This document shows positions 53,085 through 63,031 of a stretch of DNA of 64,000 bases, one piece after another. Position numbers and translations under genes: made by a program. Source of the DNA: Rhodoferax ferrireducens (GTDB lineage: Bacteria; Pseudomonadota; Gammaproteobacteria; Burkholderiales; Burkholderiaceae_C). The notes beneath the pieces are model-generated. The model was not told where the DNA came from. It made no database searches and saw nothing but the letters and a program-made list of their open reading frames with translations. The stretch spans positions 1-64,000 of the forward strand of contig MTEI01000009.1 of NCBI GenBank assembly GCA_002083775.1, given 5' to 3'. Position 1 is the first letter of the stretch. Each line of letters begins with the position of its first letter.

Positions 53085-55481
53085 ATGCCTGAAAAAACCC
53101 CTTTCGCACCCTCTGGGTCAGCCAAGCCGGTCAACCCGACCCCGTGCCGCCCCATGCACTGGGCCGTCAAATGGCCATTGATCTTGCTGGGTCTGATGTT
53201 GGCTGGGTTCGCTTCGGTGCTGATGGTCATCGCTATCGCCATGGCCATGGCGTATCCCAATCTGCCCGATGTCTCGGAATTGTCGGATTACCGGCCCAAA
53301 TTACCGTTACGTGTCTTTTCAGCCGAGGGCACATTGATCGGGGAGTTTGGTGAAGAACGGCGACAGTTGACACCCATCCAGGACATACCTCAGGTCATGA
53401 AGGATGCCGTGCTGGCCATCGAAGACGCCCGGTTTTACCAGCACAGTGGTGTGGATTACATCGGCGTGGCGCGAGCTGCACTCGCCAACCTGGGCCAACT
53501 CAAGAGCCAGGGCGCATCCACCATCACCATGCAGGTGGCGCGCAACGTCTATCTTTCTTCCGAGAAAACCTACACACGCAAAATTTATGAAATGTTGCTG
53601 ACTTTCAAGATGGAACATCTGCTCAGCAAAGACCAGATTCTTGAAATCTACATGAACCAGATTTTTCTGGGTAACCGGGCCTACGGTTTTGCGGCCGCTG
53701 CCGAAGCCTACTTTGGCAAACCCCTGCACAGCGTGAGTGTGGCGGAAGCAGCCATGCTGGCCGGGCTACCTAAAGCGCCCTCGGCCTACAACCCCATCAG
53801 CAACCCCAAGCGCGCCAAATCACGCCAGCTCTACATCATTGACCGCATGCTTGAAAACGGCTTCATCACGCCGCAGCAGGCCCACGCAGCCAAACGGGAA
53901 GAAGTCCAGATCAAGCGGGGCTTGGATAGCGCGCAGGTGCATGCCGAGTACTTCACTGAAACGGTGCGGCAACTGATTTACACCCAATATGGCGACTCCA
54001 CCTACACCCGCGGCCTGAACGTTTACACCACGCTGCGTGCTTCTGATCAGATTGCGGCCTACCAGGCGCTGCGCCGCGGCATCATGGCCTATGAACGCCG
54101 CCAGGTCTACCGGGGTCCGGAGAAATTCATCAACCTGCCCACCGGGCAGGCAGAGATGGAAGACGCCATTGACGATGCCTTGCTGGAACACCCCGACAAC
54201 GGCGATGTCCTGTCGGCCGTGGTGCTGGAGGTGACAACCAAGTTGATCAAAGCCATCCGGCAAAACGGCGATGTGGTCGAGATCACCGGCGAGGGTCTCA
54301 AGCCAGCGCAGTCGGGCCTGTCAGACAAGGCCCCAGCCAACATCAAGATACGCCGCGGGGCCGTCATCCGCGTCGTCCAGACGCCCAAGCTCACCTGGGA
54401 AATCACCCAGCTACCCGAGGTTGAGGGGGCTTTTGTGGCCATCGATCCCCGCACTGGCGCCATCCGTGCCTTGGTGGGCGGGTTTGATTTCGAGAAAAAC
54501 AAATTCAACCACGTCACCCAGGCCTGGCGACAGCCGGGTTCAAGCTTCAAGCCCTTTATTTACTCAGCCGCGCTTGAAAGTGGCGTCACGCCAGCCACCA
54601 TCGTGAATGATGGTCCGCTCTTTTTCAGCGCGGGTGTGACTGGCGGGCAACCCTGGGAACCCAAAAATTACGACGGTAAATTTGAGGGTCCCATCACGCT
54701 TCGGCGCGGCCTGGCATTGTCCAAAAACATGGTTTCCATCCGGGTATTGCAAGTGGTTGGTCCACAAAACGCACAGCAATGGGTCACCCGATTCGGCTTT
54801 GAAGCCGACAAACACCCGGCCTACCTGACCATGGCGCTGGGAGCGGGTTCGGTCACACCGATGCAGATGGCGACGGCCTACTCGGTGTTTGCCAACGGCG
54901 GTTACCACATCAACCCGTGGGCGGTTTCCAAGATCACCGACCAGAAAGGCAAGGTTTTGACGCAAGTCTCCACGCCCACCCTGAACGAATCGGTGCGCGC
55001 CATTGATGCACGCAACGCTTTTGTCATGGACAGCCTGCTGCAGGAAGTCACCCGCTCAGGCACAGCAGCCTCTGCGCAAGGCAAGCTCAAGCGGCCCGAC
55101 CTTTACGGCAAGACCGGCACCACCAACGACTCGATGGATGCCTGGTTTGCCGGGTTTCAACCGTCACTGGCGGCCATTACATGGATTGGGTATGACACAC
55201 CCCGCAAGCTGGGCAGCCGTGAGACCGGCGGCGGCCTGAGCTTGCCGGTCTGGATTGAATTCATGTCGCATGCCCTCAAGGATGTGCCAGTGGCCGAGGT
55301 TCCGGTGCCTGAAGGCGTGGTGAACGTGGACGGGGAGTGGTTCTTCAACGAATACACGCGGGCTACGGGCATTGCCACACTGGGCGTTGACGGCAACGGC
55401 GGGGCGACCGAGACACCTCTGGTCATCCCGATGCCAGTGGAGGAAGAGAGAAAGAAGATCCTCGACTTGTTTAAAAACTAA
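53085..55481 (+). CDS. mrcA: Penicillin-binding protein 1A (bifunctional)
   Basis: 798 residues from the ATG at 53085. One N-terminal membrane anchor, transglycosylase domain with [12 protein letters not shown] and [11 protein letters not shown], an OB-like insert, then transpeptidase motifs SSFKP (SxxK), SKN and KTGTT. It polymerises and crosslinks peptidoglycan. Divergent from pilM, the conserved arrangement in beta- and gammaproteobacteria. Confidence 0.96.
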   Translation: MPEKTPFAPSGSAKPVNPTPCRPMHWAVKWPLILLGLMLAGFASVLMVIAIAMAMAYPNLPDVSELSDYRPKLPLRVFSAEGTLIGEFGEERRQLTPIQDIPQVMKDAVLAIEDARFYQHSGVDYIGVARAALANLGQLKSQGASTITMQVARNVYLSSEKTYTRKIYEMLLTFKMEHLLSKDQILEIYMNQIFLGNRAYGFAAAAEAYFGKPLHSVSVAEAAMLAGLPKAPSAYNPISNPKRAKSRQLYIIDRMLENGFITPQQAHAAKREEVQIKRGLDSAQVHAEYFTETVRQLIYTQYGDSTYTRGLNVYTTLRASDQIAAYQALRRGIMAYERRQVYRGPEKFINLPTGQAEMEDAIDDALLEHPDNGDVLSAVVLEVTTKLIKAIRQNGDVVEITGEGLKPAQSGLSDKAPANIKIRRGAVIRVVQTPKLTWEITQLPEVEGAFVAIDPRTGAIRALVGGFDFEKNKFNHVTQAWRQPGSSFKPFIYSAALESGVTPATIVNDGPLFFSAGVTGGQPWEPKNYDGKFEGPITLRRGLALSKNMVSIRVLQVVGPQNAQQWVTRFGFEADKHPAYLTMALGAGSVTPMQMATAYSVFANGGYHINPWAVSKITDQKGKVLTQVSTPTLNESVRAIDARNAFVMDSLLQEVTRSGTAASAQGKLKRPDLYGKTGTTNDSMDAWFAGFQPSLAAITWIGYDTPRKLGSRETGGGLSLPVWIEFMSHALKDVPVAEVPVPEGVVNVDGEWFFNEYTRATGIATLGVDGNGGATETPLVIPMPVEEERKKILDLFKN

Positions 55482-55810
55482 CTGACAGCAAAAACCAGTG
55501 TGCTGCCAGACTGTTCACTGGCAAAGCGCGACAGTGAGTCAAAAAACTCGCCCTGGCCCTTAGTATCGAGCCATTGCTTGCCATCAAATTGATAGTGAAA
55601 ACCGCCGCATTTAGCCGCCAGCCAGATTTCTTGCAGCGGCTTTTGCAGGTTGATCACAATCTGGCTACGGTTGGCAAACACCAGTGTCACCATGCCCCCG
55701 GTGCGCTGGTTGTCGATGTCCACGCTGGTATCGTCATTGATGCGGTCGCAACTGGCCTCCACAGCTTTGAGCACCTGTTCTGCATGATCCATAAATTCAG
55801 TGTCGGTCAT
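55478..55810 (-). CDS. cyaY: Iron donor protein CyaY (frataxin)
   Basis: 110 residues: N-terminal acidic helix ([21 protein letters not shown]), then [21 protein letters not shown] and the [15 protein letters not shown] strand region. Binds iron and regulates IscS in Fe-S cluster assembly. Tail-to-tail with mrcA (4-base overlap) and divergent from lptM. Confidence 0.95.
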   Translation of the reverse strand: MTDTEFMDHAEQVLKAVEASCDRINDDTSVDIDNQRTGGMVTLVFANRSQIVINLQKPLQEIWLAAKCGGFHYQFDGKQWLDTKGQGEFFDSLSRFASEQSGSTLVFAVS

Positions 55811-55825
55811 TACAATTTCACCATC

Positions 55826-56026
55826 ATGTTGTTCAAAAAAATCCGGGTTTTTCCCCTTGCCCTCGCCGCTTTAGCGGTCACTTTGGCGGCCTGCGGTCAG
55901 ACCGGGCCGTTGTATCTTCCCACACCGCCGGCGGGCGTGCACCGGGCAACGCTGCCCGAATCGTTGATACCAGGGTCACTGATGAAACCGGCCAAAGCCG
56001 CCAGCCAGACTCAGACGACCCCTTGA
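55826..56026 (+). CDS. lptM: LptM-like small lipoprotein
   Basis: 66 residues. Lipobox [16 protein letters not shown], the usual start of LptM (YifL), which binds the LptDE translocon and helps LptD disulfide maturation. In relatives it precedes lysA; here a terminator follows at once and no lysA is present. Starts 15 bases from the cyaY start, on the opposite strand. Confidence 0.88.
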   Translation: MLFKKIRVFPLALAALAVTLAACGQTGPLYLPTPPAGVHRATLPESLIPGSLMKPAKAASQTQTTP

Positions 56027-56043
56027 TATCACGGAACGTAAAA

Positions 56044-56069
56044 AAGGCCCCAATCGGGGCCTTTTTTTT
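56044..56069. terminator. Bidirectional terminator between lptM and cytochrome c4
   Basis: AAGGCCCC / GGGGCCTT (8 bp) with a 4-base AATC loop, flanked by an A-run on one side and eight T on the other, so it can end both the lptM transcript and the converging cytochrome gene. Confidence 0.9.
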
Positions 56070-56106
56070 GTTGAGGGGAGCGGTTGGTGCACCGCCCTGG
56101 GCAGCA

Positions 56107-56736
56107 TCACTTCAAGCTGGCAACATACTCGGCCACAGCCTTGATTTCGCGGTCATTGAGCTTGGTAGCGACGCCGGTCATCTGCGCATTGTTGTTGCGT
56201 TCACCGCTACGGAACGTGGTGAGCTGGGCCACCGCGTAGGCAGCGTGCTGCCCGATCAAACGCGGGTATTGGGCAGGAATACCAGCACCCGTTGGACCAT
56301 GGCAACCAGAGCAGGCCGGAATGTTGCGCTCAAGCACACCACCTTGGAAAATGCGCTTGCCTTGGGCGATCAGGTCCGCGTCGGCCGCGGCACCAGGTGC
56401 CGCCTTTTTAGAAGCCACCCAGTAAGCAATGTTGCGCATGTCTTCTTCGCTCAGCGTCGAAGAAAAGCCCAGCATGATGGCGTTTTGGCGCTTGCCGCTC
56501 TTGAACTCCTGTAACTGTTTAACCAGGTATTCGGGGTGCTGTTGGGCCAATTTGGGGTAATCAGGCACCAACGAATTGCCGTCAGCGGCGTGACAAGCAG
56601 CGCACACGGCTGCAAAACTTGCCTCGCCCTTGGCCAGATCAGGCGCGGCGGGAGAAGCAGAAGTCTCTGCTGCCATACAGGCTACGGACGAAACGGTCAG
56701 CGACACAGCGATCCAAACAGACGAGATAAGCTTCAT
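56107..56736 (-). CDS. Dihaem cytochrome c4-type protein
   Basis: 209 residues from the ATG at 56736. Signal peptide (MKLISSVWIAVSLTVSSVACMA), then two haem sites CAACH and CSGCH about 95 residues apart, with distal Met motifs near IMLGFSS and NAQMTGVA. Cytochrome c4 carries electrons between bc1 and terminal oxidases in the periplasm. Confidence 0.92.
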   Translation of the reverse strand: MKLISSVWIAVSLTVSSVACMAAETSASPAAPDLAKGEASFAAVCAACHAADGNSLVPDYPKLAQQHPEYLVKQLQEFKSGKRQNAIMLGFSSTLSEEDMRNIAYWVASKKAAPGAAADADLIAQGKRIFQGGVLERNIPACSGCHGPTGAGIPAQYPRLIGQHAAYAVAQLTTFRSGERNNNAQMTGVATKLNDREIKAVAEYVASLK

Positions 56737-56807
56737 GGTGTTTCCGGTCAAGTCAAAAGAAAAAAATCTAGGTGATTCTACAATGGAGCGCCCATCAGAC
56801 TGACCTC

Positions 56808-57551
56808 ATGACCATTCCATCCAGCCCAGCCCATGTCGCGCAGGCCAGCCTCACGCCACCCGCTCGCACCACCATCACGCCCCAGGAAGCTTTAGGTTGG
56901 CTGCACACGGCAAAGTTCCTCACCACCGCACCCCAGTTGCATTTTTTACCGCCCCTGCAGGTGCCCGAGATCGCTTTTGTCGGCCGATCCAATGCCGGCA
57001 AGTCGACCTGCATCAACACGCTGACGCAGCAAAAACAACTGGCGTTTGCCTCCAAGAAGCCTGGCCGCACGCAACACATCAACCTGTTCTCACTGGGTAA
57101 ACAAGGCGTCACCGACGCGGTGCTGGCCGACTTGCCGGGTTATGGCTACGCGGCGGTGCCCAAGCAGGACAAAATTCGCTGGCAGCAAGTCATGGCCAAC
57201 TATCTGGTGACGCGTGAAAACCTGAAAGCCATCGTGCTGATGTGCGACCCGCGCCATGGCTTGACCGAGTTGGATGAAATCCTGCTTGATGTGGTGCGCC
57301 CGCGGGTCGAAGACGGCCTGAAATTCCTGGTGGTGCTGACCAAGGCCGACAAGCTGACGCGCTCCGAGCAGACCAAAGCGCTGTCCATCATGAAGCTGCA
57401 GGCCGGTGGCGGCGAGGTGCGGCTGTTTTCCGCCACCAAGCGCCAGGGCATTGAAGAGGTGGCCACGCTGCTATGGCAATGGGCACATCCGCAAGCCCCT
57501 GACAGCCCCGTAACAGACCAACCTGCACTACCCACCGCAGCCAGCGATTGA
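56808..57551 (+). CDS. engB: Ribosome biogenesis GTPase EngB (YihA/YsxC)
   Basis: 247 residues from the ATG at 56808. G1 VGRSNAGKST, G2 region KPGRTQHIN, G3 DLPGYGYA, G4 TKADKL. It acts in 50S subunit maturation. It has an N-terminal extension of about 40 residues and a C-terminal Pro-rich tail. Confidence 0.95.
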   Translation: MTIPSSPAHVAQASLTPPARTTITPQEALGWLHTAKFLTTAPQLHFLPPLQVPEIAFVGRSNAGKSTCINTLTQQKQLAFASKKPGRTQHINLFSLGKQGVTDAVLADLPGYGYAAVPKQDKIRWQQVMANYLVTRENLKAIVLMCDPRHGLTELDEILLDVVRPRVEDGLKFLVVLTKADKLTRSEQTKALSIMKLQAGGGEVRLFSATKRQGIEEVATLLWQWAHPQAPDSPVTDQPALPTAASD

Positions 57552-57560
57552 TACTAAATA

Positions 57561-57607
57561 TATAGCTATCAGCCCTTTATTAATAAGGGCTAGAGGCCTA
57601 TTTCACT
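57561..57607 (+). repeat. Palindromic repeat copy 8, between engB and an acyltransferase
   Basis: TAGCTATC, AGCCCTT-TATTAAT-AAGGGCT (perfect stem), AGAGGCCTATTTCACTG. It fills the 51-base gap; the acyltransferase stop codon lies in the tail. Confidence 0.92.
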
Positions 57608-58472
57608 GATAAACATCGGCTTCGCCCGGTGGCCGGTCCTTGAAGCGTTTGTGCACCCAGTAGTATTGCTCCGGCATGGTGTCGATGTAGCTTTGCAGAC
57701 AGGCGTTCATGCGCGCCGTGTCGGCCAGCAGGTCGTCACTCGGGAAGTCTGACCAGGCGGGCAGCACCTCCACCGTGTAACCTTGCGGCGTCAACCGGGT
57801 GACCACCGGCACCACCTTGGCGCGCCCGAGCCGGGCAAAACGTGACAGGCTGGGCACCGTGGCTGTGCTCACCCCGTAAAAGGGCACAAACACCGATTCC
57901 TGCACGCCAAAATTCATGTCCGGCAACAGATACAGGGGATCGCCCGCACGCAAGGCGGCCACAATGGTTTTGACGCCATCGACGCGGCCAAACAGCTGCA
58001 CGGAGCCAAAACGCTGGCGCCCCGCCAGAATCCACGTGTCCATCACCTGGTTGGCCTGGTTGGTGTAAATGGTGGTGAAGTGGCGCGGCAGCTGCTGCGT
58101 CAGCGCCGTCCAGCCAGCATCCAGCCCGACAAAATGCGGCGCAAAAATCACCACCGGGTCTTGGCCCGCCAGCTCCTGCACGGCTCCGCTCAAAACCAGG
58201 CGCTGGCGCACCAGCGCCGGTGTGCCGTGCCATAACCAGCCCCGGTCCAGCCAGGCCTGGGAAAAGTGCACAAAAACGCGGCGCGCACACTGACGCACTT
58301 CACCCTCGGACCAGTGCGGAAAACACAGGCGCAAATTGGTGCGCACCACCTGTCGGCGCGGCACCACCACCAGATACAACACCCAACCGAGCAAGGTGCC
58401 GACGGCGCGCACCCAGGCCAGCGGCCAGGGTGCCAAGCTGCGCATCAAAACCAGGCTCCAGCGGCTCAGCAT
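57603..58472 (-). CDS. LpxL/HtrB-type lipid A acyltransferase
   Basis: 289 residues from the ATG at 58472; the longer frame has no support. The acyltransferase motif FAPHFVGLDAGW gives H-x4-D; QPLP-like context QESVFVPFYGVSTATVPS; YYWVHKRFKDRPPGE is the typical C-terminal signature. It adds a secondary acyl chain to lipid A (inner membrane). The exact acyl specificity cannot be read from sequence. Confidence 0.88.
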   Translation of the reverse strand: MLSRWSLVLMRSLAPWPLAWVRAVGTLLGWVLYLVVVPRRQVVRTNLRLCFPHWSEGEVRQCARRVFVHFSQAWLDRGWLWHGTPALVRQRLVLSGAVQELAGQDPVVIFAPHFVGLDAGWTALTQQLPRHFTTIYTNQANQVMDTWILAGRQRFGSVQLFGRVDGVKTIVAALRAGDPLYLLPDMNFGVQESVFVPFYGVSTATVPSLSRFARLGRAKVVPVVTRLTPQGYTVEVLPAWSDFPSDDLLADTARMNACLQSYIDTMPEQYYWVHKRFKDRPPGEADVYQ

Positions 58473-58581
58473 GACATGGCTACCCGAAAAATGCCCATCG
58501 TCCGACGCAGGACCCAGCCGGCTTGGTCGGCCCAAATGCCGGGCATGGATCGCCACAGGAATACCAGTACGCCGGGCTTCA

Positions 58582-59418
58582 TCAGTCGTGCGCCGTCTCG
58601 CGCGGATGCTTGTAGCGCGCGTAGCCCCACAAATACTGGCCGGGGCGCTGCAAAATCAGATCTTGCATGGCCCGGTTCACGGCGGTTGCGGCCGTCGTCA
58701 GGTCAGCGGGCAACGCCGCGCCCAGAGGCTGCACATGCACCCGGTAACCGCGTGCACCGCCCAGGCGCTCGCCCCAGGCCAGCAGCACGGCTGCACCGGT
58801 TTGCTGCACCAGCCGGATGGACAAGGTCATGGTGTAAGCATCCCGACCAAAAAACGGTGCCATCACGCCCATGCCCTGCGGTGGCACCTGGTCGGGCAAC
58901 AGCCCCACCGATTCACCGCGCTTGAGTGCCTTGATCAACTGCTTGACACCTGACAGCGTGGTGGGAGCCGTGCGCAAACCTGGCCGCTGGCGCGCAGCAC
59001 CCACCAGTTGGCGCAACCAGGCTTGCCGGGGTGGGCGAAACAACACGGTGATGGGCTGGGCGCCCTGGCCAAAACGCTGCGCGTAAGCCTGGGCGCAAAT
59101 TTCAAAACAGCCCAGATGCGGTGTCAAAAAAACAATGCCATGGCCTTGCGCCAGCGCGTGGTCAACATGCTTGGCACCCTCCCACAACACTGGCACGGGC
59201 GACCCCAACCACAGGCGCGGCAACTCCGCCACCAGCTGGCCACTTTGCCCCACGGCGCCCAGGCAAGCCTGCAGTGTCAGCCCCGCCTGCTGCACGTTGT
59301 CCAGAAAGCGCCGCCGGTACACCCCCGAGGCCAGCCACACCCCCCAGCCCACAAGCCAGCCCAAACCATGCAGCCAGCCCAGCGGCAGCGCGGACAGGAA
59401 TTTGAAAAAGACGGGCAT
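58582..59418 (-). CDS. Second LpxL/HtrB-type acyltransferase
   Basis: 278 residues. Motif TPHLGCFEICAQ (H-x4-E) and C-terminal YLWGYARYKHPRE. Paralogous to the downstream gene. Order suggests a lauroyl/myristoyl pair acting in sequence. The gap between the two (58473-58581) holds no clear terminator. Confidence 0.88.
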   Translation of the reverse strand: MPVFFKFLSALPLGWLHGLGWLVGWGVWLASGVYRRRFLDNVQQAGLTLQACLGAVGQSGQLVAELPRLWLGSPVPVLWEGAKHVDHALAQGHGIVFLTPHLGCFEICAQAYAQRFGQGAQPITVLFRPPRQAWLRQLVGAARQRPGLRTAPTTLSGVKQLIKALKRGESVGLLPDQVPPQGMGVMAPFFGRDAYTMTLSIRLVQQTGAAVLLAWGERLGGARGYRVHVQPLGAALPADLTTAATAVNRAMQDLILQRPGQYLWGYARYKHPRETAHD

Positions 59419-59510
59419 GGCGTGGGATAAACTACGGGCGTCGCTGAGTTACGGAACTACTTGCAGGGCGACACACACAAGAGCCACCCCACACGGGTCG
59501 CCATTGTGCC

Positions 59511-59528
59511 TTGTCAAATCTTTGACAA
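59511..59528. promoter_or_regulatory. Palindrome upstream of metK (candidate operator)
   Basis: TTGTCAAA-TC-TTTGACAA is a perfect 8-bp inverted repeat 82 bases upstream of the metK ATG, in a gap otherwise without genes (59419-59609). A second inverted repeat, GTTCGC (59541-59546) and GCGAAC (59572-59577), lies in the probable leader. The regulator is unknown. Confidence 0.4.
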
Positions 59529-59609
59529 ATCTGCTAAAGCGTTCGCCGAAAGCCCGAAAAGCCCAAGCAACGCGAACTGGTTGTTAACTTTTACTGGAGC
59601 TTGATCAAC

Positions 59610-60791
59610 ATGGCGAACGACTTTCTCTTTACCTCTGAATCTGTCTCTGAAGGCCACCCCGACAAGGTGGCTGATCAGATTTCTGACGCGATTCTGGATG
59701 CAATTTTCAAACAAGACCCGCGCAGCCGCGTGGCCGCTGAAACCCTGTGCAACACCGGCCTGGTCGTGCTGGCGGGCGAGATCACCACCAACGCCCATGT
59801 GGACTACATCCAGGTGGCGCGCGACACCCTCAAGCACATTGGCTACGACAACACCGAGTACGGCATTGACTACAAGGGCTGCGCCGTGCTGGTGGCTTAC
59901 GACAAACAAAGCAACGACATTGCCCAGGGTGTGGACCACGCCAGTGACGACCACCTGAACACCGGCGCCGGTGACCAGGGCCTGATGTTTGGTTACGCCT
60001 GCAACGAAACGCCCGAGCTGATGCCCGCGCCCATCCACTACGCCCACCGGCTGGTCGAGCGCCAGGCGCAGCTGCGCAAGGACGGCCGCCTGCCGTTTTT
60101 GCGCCCGGACGCCAAGAGCCAGGTGACCATGCGCTACGTGGACGGCAAGCCGCACAGCGTCGACACCGTGGTGCTGTCCAGCCAGCACAGCCCGGAAATG
60201 AGCCTGGGCCACAGGATGACGGACGCCTTTTACGAAGCCATTCGTGAAGAAATCATCAAACCCGTGCTGCCCAAGGAATGGCTCACCGAAGACACCAAGT
60301 ACCTGATCAACCCCACTGGCCGTTTTGTGGTGGGTGGCCCGCAAGGTGACTGCGGCCTGACCGGGCGCAAGATCATTGTCGACACCTATGGCGGCGCCTG
60401 CCCACACGGCGGTGGCGCCTTCAGCGGCAAAGACCCCAGCAAGGTCGACCGCTCAGCCGCCTACGCCGCCCGTTATGTGGCCAAAAACGTGGTGGCCGCC
60501 GGTCTGGCGCGCCAGTGCCAGGTGCAAGTAGCTTACGCCATTGGTGTGGCCAAACCGATGAATGTGACCATCTATACCGAAGGCACCGGCGTTATTCCCG
60601 ATGACCAGATCGCCGCCTTGGTGAACCTGCACTTTGACCTGCGCCCACGTGGCATCGTGCAAATGCTGGATCTGCTGCGCCCGATCTACGAAAAGACGGC
60701 AGCTTACGGCCACTTTGGTCGCGAAGAGCCCGAGTTCACCTGGGAGCGCACTGACAGAGCGGCTGCGCTGCGCGACGCAGCGGGGTTGTAA
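59610..60791 (+). CDS. metK: S-adenosylmethionine synthase
   Basis: 393 residues from the ATG at 59610; GGAG lies 11 bases upstream. Motifs [45 protein letters not shown]. It makes SAM from methionine and ATP. Confidence 0.97.
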   Translation: MANDFLFTSESVSEGHPDKVADQISDAILDAIFKQDPRSRVAAETLCNTGLVVLAGEITTNAHVDYIQVARDTLKHIGYDNTEYGIDYKGCAVLVAYDKQSNDIAQGVDHASDDHLNTGAGDQGLMFGYACNETPELMPAPIHYAHRLVERQAQLRKDGRLPFLRPDAKSQVTMRYVDGKPHSVDTVVLSSQHSPEMSLGHRMTDAFYEAIREEIIKPVLPKEWLTEDTKYLINPTGRFVVGGPQGDCGLTGRKIIVDTYGGACPHGGGAFSGKDPSKVDRSAAYAARYVAKNVVAAGLARQCQVQVAYAIGVAKPMNVTIYTEGTGVIPDDQIAALVNLHFDLRPRGIVQMLDLLRPIYEKTAAYGHFGREEPEFTWERTDRAAALRDAAGL

Positions 60792-60808
60792 CCCGAACGC
60801 TTGAGTTA

Positions 60809-60871
60809 TCCCGGACTCGATCCGGGATCCATGCACCTGCAATCCCTGGATTGCGGGTCGTGGCCCGCAAT
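60809..60871. repeat. Two adjacent hairpins, REP-like, between metK and the acyltransferase
   Basis: TCCCGGA-CTCGA-TCCGGGA (60809-60827) and ATTGCGGG-TCGTGG-CCCGCAAT (60850-60871). The second resembles the widespread GCGGGTC..GCCCGCAATGACGG dispersed palindrome. There are no T-runs. Confidence 0.6.
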
Positions 60872-60922
60872 GACGGCCATCTTTCATGCTTTGGGGGTGG
60901 CACTGCAGCCTTGGGAGTCAAC

Positions 60923-61513
60923 ATGCCACGAACCATCTTCACCACACCCATCGTCAACGGTTTGTTTCGCTGGCTGTCGGTGGTCTATCTCAAACTGGCG
61001 GGCTGGCAAGTGCTGGGCACTTTGCCGCCTGAGGCGCGGCGCAGTGTGTTCATCGCCGCGCCACACACCAGCAACTGGGACCTGCCCTACACCCTGATGG
61101 TGGCGTTTGTGTTGCGCCTGAATGTGCACTGGATGGGCAAGGCCAGCATCTTCCGCTTTCCGTTTGGCGGCTTGATGCGCTGGCTGGGCGGCATCGCGGT
61201 GGATCGGTCCAAGTCCAATAACCTGGTGGCCGCATCGGCCGAAGCGATCACCCGCGCCAAGGGTGCGCTACAACTGATCGTGCCGCCCGAAGGTACACGC
61301 AGCAAGACGCGCTACTGGAAAACCGGTTTTTATCACATCGCCCAAGCGGCGCAGGTTCCGATCGTCATGGCCTACATGGACTACACCCGAAAAATCAGCG
61401 GGCTGGGCCCGGTGTTCTACCCAACAGGTGATTTGGAAGCCGACATGCTGACCATCAAGGCGTTTTACGCGCCGTTCAAGGGCAGGAACGTGGCGCAGTT
61501 TCAGGCTGACTGA
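60923..61513 (+). CDS. Lysophospholipid acyltransferase family protein (PlsC-like)
   Basis: 196 residues from the ATG at 60923 (GGGAG seven bases upstream). Acyltransferase box APHTSNWDLPY (H-x4-D) and PPEGTRSKTRYWKTGFYHIA. Short PlsC-type protein; probably acylates a glycerophospholipid or related lipid. Confidence 0.85.
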   Translation: MPRTIFTTPIVNGLFRWLSVVYLKLAGWQVLGTLPPEARRSVFIAAPHTSNWDLPYTLMVAFVLRLNVHWMGKASIFRFPFGGLMRWLGGIAVDRSKSNNLVAASAEAITRAKGALQLIVPPEGTRSKTRYWKTGFYHIAQAAQVPIVMAYMDYTRKISGLGPVFYPTGDLEADMLTIKAFYAPFKGRNVAQFQAD

Positions 61514-62061
61514 CGACCGCGACTGCTGGCTAACCAATCTTCGAACGACGTTCCTGGCAGGGGTCAGCTTGACGAATTCCGTTGCATCTGTTTTCGCAAA
61601 GGTGCACCGCGTCGAAGAAATACCGGTGCGCCTTCTGCCCGGGCATCAACACCACAATCTTTTCGACATTGCTGACCCAAAAACTATCCGCCAGTTTCAG
61701 CTCGAGAAACTGCGGCTAGCCCGACTGCGCCACAGTTCGGACATGATCGGCTCTACAAAATCTGGGCCCTTGTCTGGGCCCTTGAATTGCTGGGCGCTGA
61801 CTCTCACTGCAAGGACGAGGTGCACCATATTCGGCTAACCTGCCCACTGTGCGAGTTTCTGGAAGGCGGCGCCTGGCAAGTGCAGTGGAGTTGTGGGCTG
61901 GCACCTGAGCGATCACCCACAGCGCAGGCGTGGCGGGTGGGCTGGAGGCGTATCAAGGTGGCGGGGAACTCTTCCAAACTGTCGACTATCTTGACAGTAG
62001 ATTCCAGAGGCCACATTCAAATTACAGCTTTATTCATAAAAATCAACAAGTTACATGAAGT
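61514..62061. other. Gene-free stretch, no function recognised
   Basis: About 550 bases without a convincing gene. The plus strand has scattered short open frames; one (around 61730-61990) translates to FGHDRLYKIWALVWALELLG, then a Cys/Trp-containing run, and may be a decayed coding remnant, but no family is recognised. Confidence 0.35.
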
Positions 62062-62069
62062 TGATCAAC

Positions 62070-62087
62070 ACGGCCCATTTTTTGCTT
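62070..62087 (+). promoter_or_regulatory. Candidate sigma-54 promoter for the PEP-CTERM gene
   Basis: ACGGCCCATTTTTTGCTT has GG (62072-62073), ten bases, then GC (62084-62085), the -24/-12 pattern, 52 bases upstream of the ATG. PEP-CTERM genes in betaproteobacteria are known to be under the PrsK/PrsR sigma-54 system; this supports but does not prove it. Confidence 0.5.
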
Positions 62088-62137
62088 ATCCAGATTGCGT
62101 TAGCGTCCTAACCATCTATTCCACCGAAAGGTCCATC

Positions 62138-62914
62138 ATGAAAAAGTCATTGTTTACGTTTATCTTCGGCGCGTTTGCTGCCGCCTCTTCGATCGCAGCT
62201 CCGGTTGTTTACAACTTGGCAGTCACCAACACCGCGCCTTTTGACAATATCATCACCGCCACCGGCGCAACAGTCTCCACGGTGCAGATCAACAGCACCG
62301 ACAACATTTATGGCTTCACTGACAAAAACGGCGATGCGGCAACGGTGACGATCACCCGCCCCAACGGATCCGCTGCTTCCCCGGTCACCACCTACGGAAA
62401 CATCACCGGGTATATGTTTGATATCGATCCCTTCGCAACGACTGGCGATACCATTCCCGGCTTTAACTCTGGTCTGACATTCACTTTCTCCTCGCCCGTC
62501 AATGCCTTTGGTTTCAACGTTGGTGACTGGGCAACCTGCTGCACTAGTAATGTGCGCCCAGCCGCAATTCAGTCTGCTTACGGCGTACCAGCTACTGGCT
62601 CTGGCTTGTGGATCGCTTTTGACGGTGGTGCAGCCACCCTGCCTGCCAACGCTTTAAGCGCCAATGACAACCCAGGTTTTGTTGCTGGCCAAGGCTTCAC
62701 CAACTTCATCGGTGCGATCGACGATACCAGCAGCTTCACCACGATCACTTTTTTCGGAGACGGTTTTGGTGAAATCTTGTACGCTGGCGGTACCTTGCGT
62801 TTTGCATCAGTGAAAGAGGGCTCTATCAGTGATGTGCCAGAACCTGCCAGTTTGGCGCTGCTGGGCCTGGGCCTGGTGGGTGTGTTCATGACCCGTCGCC
62901 GCAAATCCATCTAA
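62138..62914 (+). CDS. PEP-CTERM sorting-domain protein
   Basis: 258 residues from the ATG at 62138. Signal peptide (SLFTFIFGAFAAASSIAA), a Thr/Ser/Asn-rich beta-like body with no domain I recognise, and a C-terminal sorting signal: VPEPASLALLGLGLVG, then the MTRRRKSI basic tail. The exosortase would process it for export, probably into matrix or cell surface. The exosortase genes are not in the window. Confidence 0.9.
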   Translation: MKKSLFTFIFGAFAAASSIAAPVVYNLAVTNTAPFDNIITATGATVSTVQINSTDNIYGFTDKNGDAATVTITRPNGSAASPVTTYGNITGYMFDIDPFATTGDTIPGFNSGLTFTFSSPVNAFGFNVGDWATCCTSNVRPAAIQSAYGVPATGSGLWIAFDGGAATLPANALSANDNPGFVAGQGFTNFIGAIDDTSSFTTITFFGDGFGEILYAGGTLRFASVKEGSISDVPEPASLALLGLGLVGVFMTRRRKSI

Positions 62915-62938
62915 GCGATTTCAGACCCATTTTCTTGT

Positions 62939-62970
62939 AAAGGGCGGCCAGATTGGCCGCCCTTTTTTTT
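62939..62970 (+). terminator. Terminator after the PEP-CTERM gene
   Basis: AAAGGGCGGCC / GGCCGCCCTTT (11 bp, 5-base loop) followed by T; eight T in total. The A-run at the 5' side is short, so it mainly serves the plus strand. Confidence 0.9.
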
Positions 62971-63031
62971 GGGTGGAACAAGGCATGAGGACATGTAAAT
63001 TAGCCCGACAGTTATCCTGGCTATGGATGAC

